Assembly: GCA_019633425.1 (NCBI GenBank)
Contig: WSUB01000190.1
Span: 3,951-67,950, forward strand
Source: Tulasnella sp. 424
Taxonomy: Eukaryota > Basidiomycota > Agaricomycetes > Cantharellales > Tulasnellaceae
DNA: 64,000 nt
Direction of reading: 5' to 3'
Within the stretch, counting starts at the first letter, position 1; each line of letters opens with the position of its first letter. Below, in pieces: positions 35,662-45,510 of the stretch. Under the pieces are notes generated by a model, which saw only the letters and a list, made by a program, of their open reading frames with translations, was not told where the DNA came from and searched no databases. The translations under genes and the position numbers were made by a program.

Positions 35662-36222
35662 ACTGTCCTCATTTGTCGAAGGCATTGGATCGGTCATTTA
35701 GGCTACGGGCGTTGACGACCTGAGGTAGCCAACGGGTCTGGACGGCTCAACACACCCATAGCTGCCGTTACATAGCAGAACCCATTTGTAAAGTAGTGAG
35801 AGGTTGCTTATCAATCATCTGGACCAAGGCCACACACGACCATTCCAAAATTCTCGGAGGAGATACTGGGGACGCCCACTCCCAAACCACAAGTCAGATG
35901 CTTTTCGTAATCAAAATTTCTGTTCTTCTCGATACATTCTGTTGAATAGTGCGGAGGAATCATATGAGGCAACCTCTTTTGGATAGTTCGACTCCAAGTA
36001 GTTCTGAGCTTATCAAATGCTGCGGCGTGCGCAATGCTCCCACGGTTCTCTCACGTTCCTGAAGTTCCACCACCCCCGCCAACTCGAACCTTTTCTGTGT
36101 TGCGGTGAGCTCTATGCTCTCCAAAATATATGATTCTGAGCGCTTACTTTATCCAGCCTTTATTTTTCCATCCATTTAGTAAGGAACGACTTGACCTTCT
36201 TTGTATTGCAGTGTCGGTTTGA

Positions 36223-37420
36223 ATGACTAACGGAGGTCAGTTGAACGTTAACCGCTTCCCGGAGACTCGTTCATGATCATCTGTTCAGAATATATCGTGT
36301 TCATGGGAAGGGATGGATATGAATGCGAGGAATTCATTCGGGCTATTCACAATATGGCACATGCGGCGGGGAAGACCCGGGACGATGCGTGGATGGCGGA
36401 TTTAGCCTCGACTTGCTTTTCAGGGGAAGCACTCAGATACTACGACAGCCTTGAACCAGACGTACGATATGACTGGACGCTGCTTCGCCGCGCACTGTTG
36501 ACAAAGTACCCTCGGCGGGACAATGACGAGGGTGAGCTTCTGTCAGAGGCATCGAGGTGGGTTAATCGAAACGTAACTGCCTCTTATCTGATTCTACACT
36601 CAACGTGCCATTTTAGAACGTCGCAGGTCTATGTTCCTGCTGCGGTTCTGGGACCGACACTTCAGCCTCGCGTAGGTCGGATCAAAGTCATCGGTGCAAA
36701 CTCAACAGACTTTGAGTACATTGGGGACGAAAATAACTCAATTTCGAGTGGACTTGGAGCCGGAGCGCCCGCAACCGAAGCATCCACTTTCTCTTACGTC
36801 CCAGGCAGCAAACTGTTTGAAATCCAAATCAAGGTGCTAGAGGTTTCCCTTTACTCATATCGGATATTAAAGTGTGACTGTCTTTCAATAGCGCCCTGGT
36901 GAGAAGGATCAAGTATTGGGTGTCCACTGGTACTCACCGGCGCCGTCTACGGCAATCGGTTCTCTCAAGTATGGACATCTCGTCTTCTAATTTTGACGAA
37001 TCTCACACTTCTGCTCGCAGCTTTGCGGCCCTTACAGCCTTCAGGTATGAAGGCTCACATCGTTCAAGTAAGATGACCTGGGGCGGGCCCGGTTGCACGC
37101 GTATCTGGAACATATTGCCAGACAACACACTCTCCCCTCATTTGGAGGAGGGCGCCCGTGAGTGCTGATATACTGGATTAATGGGATTATGAGTGTGTGA
37201 CATAATAATTCGTCTTTAGGTCGGACTCCGCTGCAATTTTTTATGCACCAAAAAGCAGAGCATCCGCGGCATTCAATTGATGTTGCCGCCGACCCGGGCG
37301 CGTTTATGACGAAGTATGGGGACGGATGGAAACTTGTAGTAAGCATTATGTACTGGCGGTAACAAGTCTACTGATAGCGTTGGACCGTAACAGAAACTCG
37401 TGTTCGAGCCGTTGAATTAG
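36223..37420 (+). CDS. GXF protein, cassette 3 second gene (285 aa)
   Basis: Seven exons (13, 268, 217, 77, 137, 119, 27 nt) sum to 858 nt. MTNG is spliced to EYIVFMGRDGYECEEFIRAI. The gag-like module continues with DDAWMADLASTCFSGEALRY and EPDVRYDWTLLRRALL. A linker of about 20 residues leads to domain X: GRIKVIGANSTDFEYIGDEN, YVPGSKLFEIQIK, DQVLGVHWYSPAPSTAIGS, FAALTAFRYEG, TRIWNILPDNTLSPHLEEGA, LQFFMHQKAEHPRHSIDVAA, DGWKLV and the terminal KLVFEPLN. No signal peptide, membrane segment or enzymatic motif. I regard it as a good reference model for the family because every junction has canonical GT/AG ends. Confidence 0.85.
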
Positions 37421-37644
37421 GTTGACTTCGGTCGGCAGAAGGGGCTTGGTCGGTCATCAGTGCGCTGTTGTGTGAGAAGCCCGTCGGGGACCTGAGGAAC
37501 ACATAGCAATCTTGACCGCTCACAACACCCATACTTGCCTTTACCCTCATGACCTACTCCATATAATACCTATTCCAATATTCGTTCCTCTTCTTTCTAT
37601 CACTTATTAGCTACTCTTAAGGGTGCACATTTCCGTGGAACAAG

Positions 37645-40022
37645 ATGTCCGCCATTGATGATATCGTGTTCGATGGAGGGGAAGGACAATGCGAGCGCTT
37701 CATTCGCCTAGTTCGAAAGGCTGCATTTGCGCAAGGGAAACTGGACGACTCGAAGTGGGTAGCGATGTTTGCATCGACATGCTTTGAAGGAAAAGCTCTC
37801 CGATGGTACTCGGCACTCGACCCTGCCACGAAGACAGACTGGAACCTTATGGAGCCAGCGCTCTTGACCGAATTCTCTGACCCAGTGGTGACTAGTCAAG
37901 TAGAAGAGAAAGTGCCGTTTGTTGAGCAGGAGTGAGTCCATGTTGCCTCTCTGTTCTAAGGTTGTGGACCTCCTAAACCCCGAACGCTCTGACTCGTAGA
38001 GGAAGCATTCCTACCCCTGCCGCGGCTCCTCCGCCCCTGCCATCCACAGAAGAAGGGGAATCTTCGAGGCCCCCCTCTCCGACATCATATGAACCATCAT
38101 CTGCACCAGCTGCAGCCCCGCCACCGTCATTTGCACCGGCTGCAGCCCCGCCACCGCCTTCGCCCTTCGAGGAACGACCCCCACCCCCTTCTCGTGAATC
38201 TTCGTTCCAAAGGAGGCCAGAACCACCTCCCCCGCCTCCACCACGTAACAGCGCCTTTGCATCATCATATCAAACCGGAAGTGGTTTCCGTCCTCCCCCT
38301 CGTCATCCATCGGCTAGCGCGTCATCGTCTTCTCAGTCCAGCGGCCCAGGTCCTTCTCTTTACGGCTCATATATCCCCTCAAACAATCCCGTCGCACCCC
38401 CTCCACCTCCACCGCGCAATAGCTCTTTTAACTCTCAGCAATCACAGGGACAACAATGGGAACAAGATGTCCCAAAACCTACTGAGCCGAGGAGGTACGT
38501 CGGATTTACCTTCATCTAATCCTCGTGACAATTTGTTAAAGCGATTCGAACATAGGGAGAACTCAGAACATAGCCGCAGGAATTCGACGGAACACCTTGA
38601 TGGTGAGTCGACCGGCAATCTGTTCAACCGCGAGCGTCGTCCGTACTCGACCAACTCGGGTCCGACGCCGTCGAGTTCCAAACCCACGACGAGAAACCTA
38701 CCTGATAACCCGAATGTCAACTTCTTCGTCGCGCCAGATGGTACCACCTATCAAAATTGGGGCGCAGGTGTATACCAGTCGTCCTGGAACCCAGGCAACG
38801 CTCCAAATAACGCCCCGCCACCACCACCGCCGAATTATTCCGGACGTCCTGAACCTCAGTCGGACCGTCCGCCACCGCCACCACCGCCGAATTACTCCGG
38901 GCGTTCTGAGCCGCAGTCAGATCGTCCGTCGCCGCTTTATTCCGGGCGCCCTGAACCTCAGTCGGACCTTCCGCCGCCGCCACCACCACCACCACGTCGT
39001 GATCCTCAATTTCCACCCCCACCCCCAAGACGCAACCCCACTACCGCTCAGCAGCAGGGACCTCAGTTCCCGAATGCGGGCCCTGTACCGGGCGGTATGC
39101 CGCCTCTCTATACTGGTGGAGGCGGCCCTGGAATTCCCCCTCAGTTTACTGGCGGTAGCGGCTTTCGTGTCCCTCCTCAAAATACTGGAGGCACTTGGCC
39201 CGGGTCACAGCAACAATATGGAACAGGTTACCAAGACCCTCCATCGCCATCGTACTTTGGTGGGACTAATGTGTCTCGGCGTGGGCGGATCCGCGTAATG
39301 GATTCGGCTGGTGGGATGTACTGGGTCCGGCAGTCTTTGAATTGGTTTGGAGGATACAAGCGCACGTCGAAGATTGGGGAAGCTGTCGTTGTTCTCTGGG
39401 ATCCAGTGAACGAGCCTGGAAGGCTGAAATTACTGGTACGTCGAGCAAGGTTTTTTTCCGGAGTGATCTGAAGAGGTAATATCTTCCCAGAGCCCAATTG
39501 GCCAGCAGTCATATATCGGCTTAACATGGGCAACAGTGTCAAGAGGGGCGCTTCCGGCTGTCGGGAAAGGATCAAAGGAGTATGTGACGTTGAAACACGT
39601 CGTGTTACTGAATGCTGAAGTTCTTCTACAACACCTTCAGCCAAGCTGATTTGGCAGCTATCGGCGAACTACCCGGTGGTACTGTTAGCTCAGCCTCCCA
39701 TCGTGAAGGCCCCTCGCAAGCGGCGGTATGGTTCATGAACTCGGATATGAAGTTGGAGGCGCGACTTCCGGGGCCTTACGGCGGTGAGTATATCAAAACC
39801 TTACCTCTCTGGACAAGTCTGATTGATAAATCATTGCAGTGCAATACACCCTGGATGTCGCTGTTGGTTCCGGCACGAAATGGATTTGGGTAGTGAGCGA
39901 TTTCGAGACGTTTGCCCTCTCGAACGTCGGTCAGATCAAGTCGGTACGTTGAATCATATCCAGGGCACAATTTTGTACTTACTGCTTAACCGCTGTAGTG
40001 GTTCGTTTTCGAGCCCATATGA
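37645..40022 (+). CDS. Long GXF protein with Pro-rich linker (673 aa), cassette 3 third gene
   Basis: Seven exons (287, 495, 880, 89, 143, 104, 24 nt) sum to 2022 nt. The gag-like module is at about residues 5-85 (DDIVFDGGEGQCERFIRLVR, SKWVAMFASTC, ALRWYSALDPATKTDW). Then comes a linker of about 400 residues rich in Pro, Ser, Gln and Arg, with runs of 5-8 prolines and repeated PNYSGRPEPQSDRPPP-type units at about 38820-38990. Domain X is at about residues 495-673: GRIRVMDSAGGMYWVRQSL, GLTWATVSRGALPAVGKGS, AAVWFMNSDMKLEARL, WIWVVSDFETFALSNVG, ending WFVFEPI. Intron positions in domain X match those of short members. Polyproline linkers can bind SH3, WW or profilin partners; that role is not shown here. 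The corresponding genes in cassettes 1 and 2 are dead. Confidence 0.85.
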
Positions 40023-40566
40023 TCCTTAAGCCCCGGCATCCCGTTCCAACGGAGTACGTGCATGGAAATCGTTAGAGTCGGTTGTATTTTACTCGTCTGC
40101 CTTGACCATTTCCAATAAATATTTGCTATTAGTTTCTCTGCGAGTCCGGCGGCGACCAACTCTTCCGCGCCCCATTGCGAGAGCGTCTTGGGAGGTGATA
40201 GCGAACAGTCCGTGGGGCGACGGCCACTCGTGATCCCCCAAACCCTTTTAACAGCTTATTTGTGTTCCTTCAGGTAGTTCTTCCCGGAAATTAGCTCGAT
40301 TATTGGGCTTTCCTCAGATGTCAACGATTTGCGATCGTAGGGTCATGATTGCTTACTATCGTCCTGGATTGAACGGCCGGAGGGAACTGTAAGGTTCAAT
40401 ATCTGACCTGTTGAACGGAAAAATTTAAAGCTACAAACTATCGAAATATCTGATACTTCTGAGTGTTGATACTCTTACTACCTTATAAGGTGGATACGTG
40501 TTCTGATCAGGATTGCTCGCAACAATCTCTCTCATAATCCAAGGGTTCTAATATATTTCAGACTCC
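40023..40566. other. Intergenic region between convergent genes
   Basis: 0.54 kb between the long GXF gene and the first domain-X-only gene. No supported feature. Confidence 0.55.
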
Positions 40567-41564
40567 CTATACATCTGGAAAGGGCTTGAATCGAAGAGTC
40601 TACGGTTGAGCGAGATTGTAAGGGTGATAGCTCTAACAGTCATTGGGACGCGGCACACCCACAATCTCTTCGCATCCAGCTGGGACCTCCCCACTAATCT
40701 CAGGCTCCATACGAAGCCCGACGAGGCTGCCTTGACATAATATTAGTTGCAGATCATGGTCTGGTACGCGGAATGAAATTTCTCAGGATCGAAATGAGTC
40801 AGACGGGGGGTTCCGGAACGGGCTCGCTGACCATCATCGGGGGTAGGCCAGACTGGCGAAAGGATATCATCTTCATCTGAATCAACCATCCACATCTTGT
40901 GGGGAGTTGAGCCCTCCCCATTTTTCGACAAATCAATATCGTCATAGTTGCGGTCTTCGACAATGGCGAAGCTCAGAGAGGCAAAGCTGTAGAACGCGGT
41001 TAGTGAGCATGAATCACTGTTTCGCGCTGTGTAGAGTATGCACTTATCGTCGCCCGGCTTCGCGTCTTTTCCTACTGGATAGAGCCATGAGGCAGATAGA
41101 TATGCTTGCTTAATCCTAGGACGCGGACCTATTGAATACAAAGTACACAGTTGTGTATTCTGCGGCAAGTTTGGATAGTTAGTCAAGCGGTGAAATGGTG
41201 ATGATTGGCGTACCAGAGCTTGAATAAGACCACCTGTTCTGTCCGAAGGGCTGTACCGAACCACGAGCGCCTTGGATATTTCAACAGTAATAGGGAGATA
41301 GCCAAATCTGTCGGCCTCTTTTGGAACGAAGCCGAGGGCAGTGCCATCCAAATTCTCAACTATTATCCAGCCTGTCCGGGATGATCCACCAATTCCATCG
41401 CTACTGCTGAGAGTGGACGTATAACCTAATCGATAACATCAGGTGGTGTGTTACTATGAAAAAAAAATATGAGTGGTTGTACGAAGACGAAATGCTAGAG
41501 CTCACGTACGTGTGTGTGGGTACTCTCACAGGAAAGCCGATCCTCGCTTACTTGACATCCTCAT
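40567..41564 (-). CDS. Domain X protein without gag-like module, first copy
   Basis: The model uses an ATG at 41564 (or 41558), a first intron of about 130 nt, and then TSTLSSSDGIGGSSRTGWII. Domain X follows: LDGTALGFVPKEADRFGYLP, ISKALVVRYSPSDRTGGLIQALV, YLSASWLYP, FASLSFAIVEDRN, KMWMVDSDEDDIL, DHDLQLILCQGSLVGLRMEP, and a last exon TLRFKPFPDV ending at 40567. Exon order and boundaries match the two relatives at 42281 and 45779 and also domain X of the GXF genes. The exact first exon is the weakest part. About 200 residues; no signal peptide. This copy is diverged from the other two and lies outside their tandem duplication. Function unknown. Confidence 0.72.
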
Positions 41565-42280
41565 TGGACCTTGAACTGATTGAAGGCGGGAAAGGCGCAG
41601 AGAAGTGATCTGTGAATGACGAGGTATAATATCCTGTGTATTTATGAGAACGGGTGGACATCGATGGTGGTTCGATCGCCTCGCACAAGCCGACCATGCT
41701 CACGTTGGCCAGATCTCAAGAAGTTGATAGAGTAGGGTTTCCTTTGTAGTTACATTCCACCAGTGCACGCACTCCATCTTGGCCATAGGGCTGGTGCCGC
41801 CCAAACGAATGCTCCCTGAAACTGCCACACCGCTAGAGGTACCATGGACCAATACCCGAACGAGGGCTTATCGCACGCATGCACATGACCGGCTGAACCT
41901 CGCTGTTTCTGAGGACTATTCCATTCTGGAATATTCTATGTTCGGCGGCAATCGAGGATAACCGAGAGTCAGCGCTCTGCGACCTAGATAGCCGGATAAG
42001 AACGGATCTAGTTGCCGCGTTCACCTTGGGCTAGAAGTCGAGCAGGATGTAAAATTAAATCAAGGATATTCTATGACACTTGATTGCCTCGGAGGGAGGA
42101 GTTCGTGCTCCAGCCTGCGCGGATCTTTAGCTGGACGGTACCCCGCGTTGGAGATGCGACCCATCTTCAGTCCATTACAACATCGCCTGAGTGACGGGTT
42201 CACATACGAGAGGAGGATTTTTCAGTCACAACTACCGAGACTCGCATTCAAGGCGAAGAGTGTACAGGTATATAGCCGGG
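41565..42280. other. Intergenic region; left end of tandem duplication unit 1
   Basis: From about 41757 the sequence matches 45511 onward (shared CCAAACGAATGCT and neighbours). No gene is supported. Confidence 0.55.
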
Positions 42281-43288
42281 TTACATAGGTTTGAATCGCA
42301 GGGTCTGGAACCATAATTATCAAGAAGAGCATTCCGGTCAGTCGGGAAACGTGCCAGCAACGGGAAAAGTAGGCAAGCTTACAACAACTTCCCATCCTGC
42401 GCGAGGCTTATCGACGTTCGCCGGGGTGAGGCAAAGTCGGATGAATGAGTTTTCACGTAAAACGAAGTCCAAACCAGGGTTCGCTACGGAAGCAGTTAGC
42501 TCAAAGAGTTCGGTGTGGGCACGTGTGTATAATCGGTTTACCGTCGTCTTCCGTGTGCCAATATGGTAGGATGGAATTATCGTCATAAACCCTCCACATA
42601 ACGTGCTGGGTTGGGCCATTGCAATTCGCCCAAGATCCAACGACCTCATTTGCGGGACTCCTCGTTCCAAAGCTCAAGGAGGCGAAACTAAGTGTGTTGT
42701 GTACAAACGGAATCAGTATTCGCAATAGAGTGTGGCAAGCGAAGGAGAACCCACTTGGGGAATAAGGGCTTCTCGTTCTCTTTGACGGGAGAGAACCAAG
42801 ATGCGGAGAGGTAAGTTGCCTTATTGGTAGGGAATGGATACTTCGAGTACGGGTATCCAAGCCTCGCATTCTGCAACGGCGTTGACGGGTCAGCAAATGA
42901 AATATTTGCGGTCAGCTTCTCTCACCAAAGCCTCGATGGCACCGCAGGTAGTGCCAGGTGGAACATATCGAACAACCAGTGCTTCTGATATTTCGATCGT
43001 AATGGGAAGATTGCCTAGCTTGTCCGCTTCTTTAGGGACGAACCCTAGAACAGTGCCATTTCCGTCTACAGCGACGATCCATCCTGTACGCGGCGGCCCT
43101 TGGAGATCGTCGTCATCAGTAAGATCCATTGTTCTGCCCATGGCGGCTAGAGAGGGTGAAAGGAGGAATCACCAAACCCATAAATTGTACTGGACCATCA
43201 GCAGATGTTCAGAATGTCCCAGGGCATAGCACTTACGAACGGACCGATTGGACGCGTTACTGAGTGGGGATGTAAGAATGTAAGACAT
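42281..43288 (-). CDS. Domain X protein without gag-like module, second copy (219 aa)
   Basis: Six exons sum to 660 nt by comparison with the 45779 copy. The N-terminus is MSYILTSPLSNASNRSV and then an acidic stretch (MDLTDDDDLQGPP). Domain X: TGWIVAVDGNGTVLGFVPKE, LPITIEISEALVVRYVPPGT, YLSASWFSPVKENEKPLFP, FASLSFGTRSPANEVVGSW, NGPTQHVMWRVYDDNSIL, ANPGLDFVLRENSFIRLC, RAGWEVV and the last exon TLRFKPM. Compare GXF proteins: LGVHW, TRIWKVMPDNT, GWKLV, LVFEPLN at the same exon positions. No signal peptide or catalytic motif is visible. It sits in unit 1 of the tandem duplication. Confidence 0.8.
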
Positions 43289-45497
43289 GTTAATTACTAC
43301 GAGGGGGAGGATCTCGGGGAGGAGCTGGAATCTTCGAGGTATGAGGAAGTTAGGACAACACCAAAGCTGGCTTTTAAATACGCGTCTGGGCAAAAGGGAA
43401 TGCCGCCAGGAAGTGGTTGAAAGGATGCAGCACGTCTACCAGCAGGGAGTGGGAATGGATCCATGAGGGAGGACAGCTACATGAACACCGGAAACTGACG
43501 AACTCTGCTCGTTCTCCCGAGTCCGGGTTCTAGCGCGCAGTATGACAGTTCAACAAGAAGCCTCCTACCCTACTACTCATGGTACGTTTAGATAGATAGA
43601 ACGTTCGAAAGATCAGATCGATTTTTATCTGGGTTCGCGTACAGTAAATGAAGGCGAGACTAGAGCCAGTCGAAAGCCCTGCGCTGCGCTCCCCGCGCTA
43701 AGGCTAGCAGTGTTCGTAGAACCAGGCACCCAGTCAAACGGAGCTAATCCATTCAAAGAAATAGCTTATCGCGCATCGCAATGAGGCCAGTAAAGTGCGA
43801 ATCACCAGATGCCCCCGGAGGGAGGAGTTCGTGCTCCAGCCTGCGAGGGCGTGTCCGGTGAAAATGACAGCCGTGTATCACCGGAAGCAAAGACGAAGAT
43901 CGTATGGTTGGAACCCACAATGCTGTGAGTTTATAATCGGAGAGGGCCTCTAAAACGGACAGCCAAACCCGATCCCGGTGACGAATGACTCCCAAGGTGG
44001 CGTTATCCGATTCGAATAGATCAAAGTAATACACAGCTGTCGAGCGAATCAATAAAATGGCATAAAAGAAGATGAGCTGAGACGGGTGTTGGTTTCTTCC
44101 TCCGCCCAGGAAGGGGAAGAGAAAGGTCGATTGGCTGGTAATCTTAGCGTAACGCGAAACAAGTCGCTTGGAGACACGAGCGGCTATCATCCTTGCGACG
44201 GAAATAGCTTAAGATCGAACGCAATCGTTGAAAAGAAGGTCTTCCGCGATCCATAGCGTAGAACAAGCTAATCAAATTGCGCAACAAAGATGTCAGCTAG
44301 GAGGGTCAGAAACGCACCAGTCGCGTAAGATATTTTCATCAACTTGCATCGATGCACGGGGTCCCCATGTATGGCAAAGCGAATGCGGCACACGGTCAGT
44401 TCTAGTAACCAGATAAAGGGGTAAGCAGTTACTCGAGTCCGTATGGGGATGGACCACATACCTCTCGTCGCGGGTCTCGTCGCCGACACTCTCCAGGATG
44501 AGTTGATCCATAAGCGGAGACTGAGGCCATCATCCAATAGAATAGGAGGCTCCTGTATATGATTACTGATTAATAGCTCCTAATATCACCATGAGGCTGC
44601 TTTCTGCGACGTCTTGGAATCACTGACGAAGTGTGGTGGTGGTGAAGGGCAGACCTCAGTCCAGCCGGAAATTCCGGCGATCAAAGGTCCGGCTTTCAAC
44701 AAGCCGTGGGAAGATCAGAACTTGGGGCGGCGATCCTCAGAAAGCCGTCCACGCGTCTCAACTCAATGTCCTTCACTCACATGCCGATGTCTTGTACGTA
44801 CAAGGAACTCTAGAGAGGAGCCCGCAAGGCTTCTTACTCTAGTGCCACACTGTAGGTAGGCTGTGCCCAAGGCGTGACCGGGATCCACCCGCGAACCCGA
44901 GGAAGGTCTGACTTAGCTGGAACCGTTTTTCCTTCTATTCGTGGGACTCCATTCGGGTAGAGAATACTTATAACAGGACAGGAAAATTGGAGCTATAGCG
45001 CCTGCCAACCTGGAGGGCCCAGGCTTGTGCAATCGTTCGCGTTCTCAGACCTGAGAGTTTGCAGCGCTCTCCAGTCTTAACCACGACGCAAGGGCGCCAC
45101 GCCCAGGTCATGACCTCTTTGACTCGTGCTTTGAGGAGCTTCGAGATAGACCTCCCGCTCACAAAGAAACTAACGACATGGCGTTCCAGCAAGCCGGATC
45201 TGACCTTGAATCGTTTCGTGTCAAAGTCGGAACCAACCCTCCCAGCTAGGACTGAATTGCAACACCCATAACTCCAAAAAGAAAGTGTTTTGAGAAGTCT
45301 TAGGCTGGTGCTAACAGTGAGGCCGTCAACCCTCGCGGAGATCCGCAGCAATATGAAGCAGGAAGTTGGACGGAGCGCCTTCCTGTGCAGAACCTGCGCT
45401 GGGAAAGGAAAGAGTCCCAAGACCTGGGCCCGGAGCTCAACGACGAGGTGACCGCGAGGCCCTGGGACAAGCGCAATCTGGCTTCAAGCACAGGCTT
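43289..45497. other. Non-coding part of duplication unit 1
   Basis: 2.2 kb shared with 46790-49310. Only short frames that are not conserved between the two units occur, so I call no gene. A GGAGGAGTTCGTGCTCC-type hairpin lies at about 43820-43860. Confidence 0.5.
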
Positions 45498-45510
45498 TGC
45501 CATCTTGTTT

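Larger units (their letters stand above)
34464..40022 (+). repeat. GXF cassette, copy 3
   Basis: Order type-1 (34464, broken), type-2 (36223, intact), type-3 (37645, intact). It is the only cassette in which the type-3 gene is complete. The spacers 35662-36222 and 37421-37644 resemble those in the other cassettes. Confidence 0.72.
41757..45497. repeat. Tandem duplication, unit 1 (about 3.7 kb)
   Basis: Collinear with 45511-49310. Both units carry one domain-X-only gene (42281 or 45779) followed by about 2.3 kb without a gene. Many matching blocks occur, for example around 44265/47740 (AAATTGCGCAACAAAGATGT) and 44660/48175 (GACCTCAGTCCAGCCGGAAAT). Confidence 0.8.

Noticed and set aside
4713..40022. 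GXF genes as ordinary retrotransposon fragments
   Set aside because: They have multi-intron structure conserved between copies, a second conserved domain, no pol, no LTRs, and frames kept open across several paralogues.
37645..40022. Naming domain X as a lectin, beta-trefoil or pore-forming fold
   Set aside because: Repeated aromatic and Gly/Pro motifs suggest a beta-rich fold, but I see no signature specific to any of these families, so no name is given.
44968..45420. 150-codon minus-strand frame in duplication unit 1
   Set aside because: The frame is not preserved in the matching part of unit 2 and has no recognisable domain.
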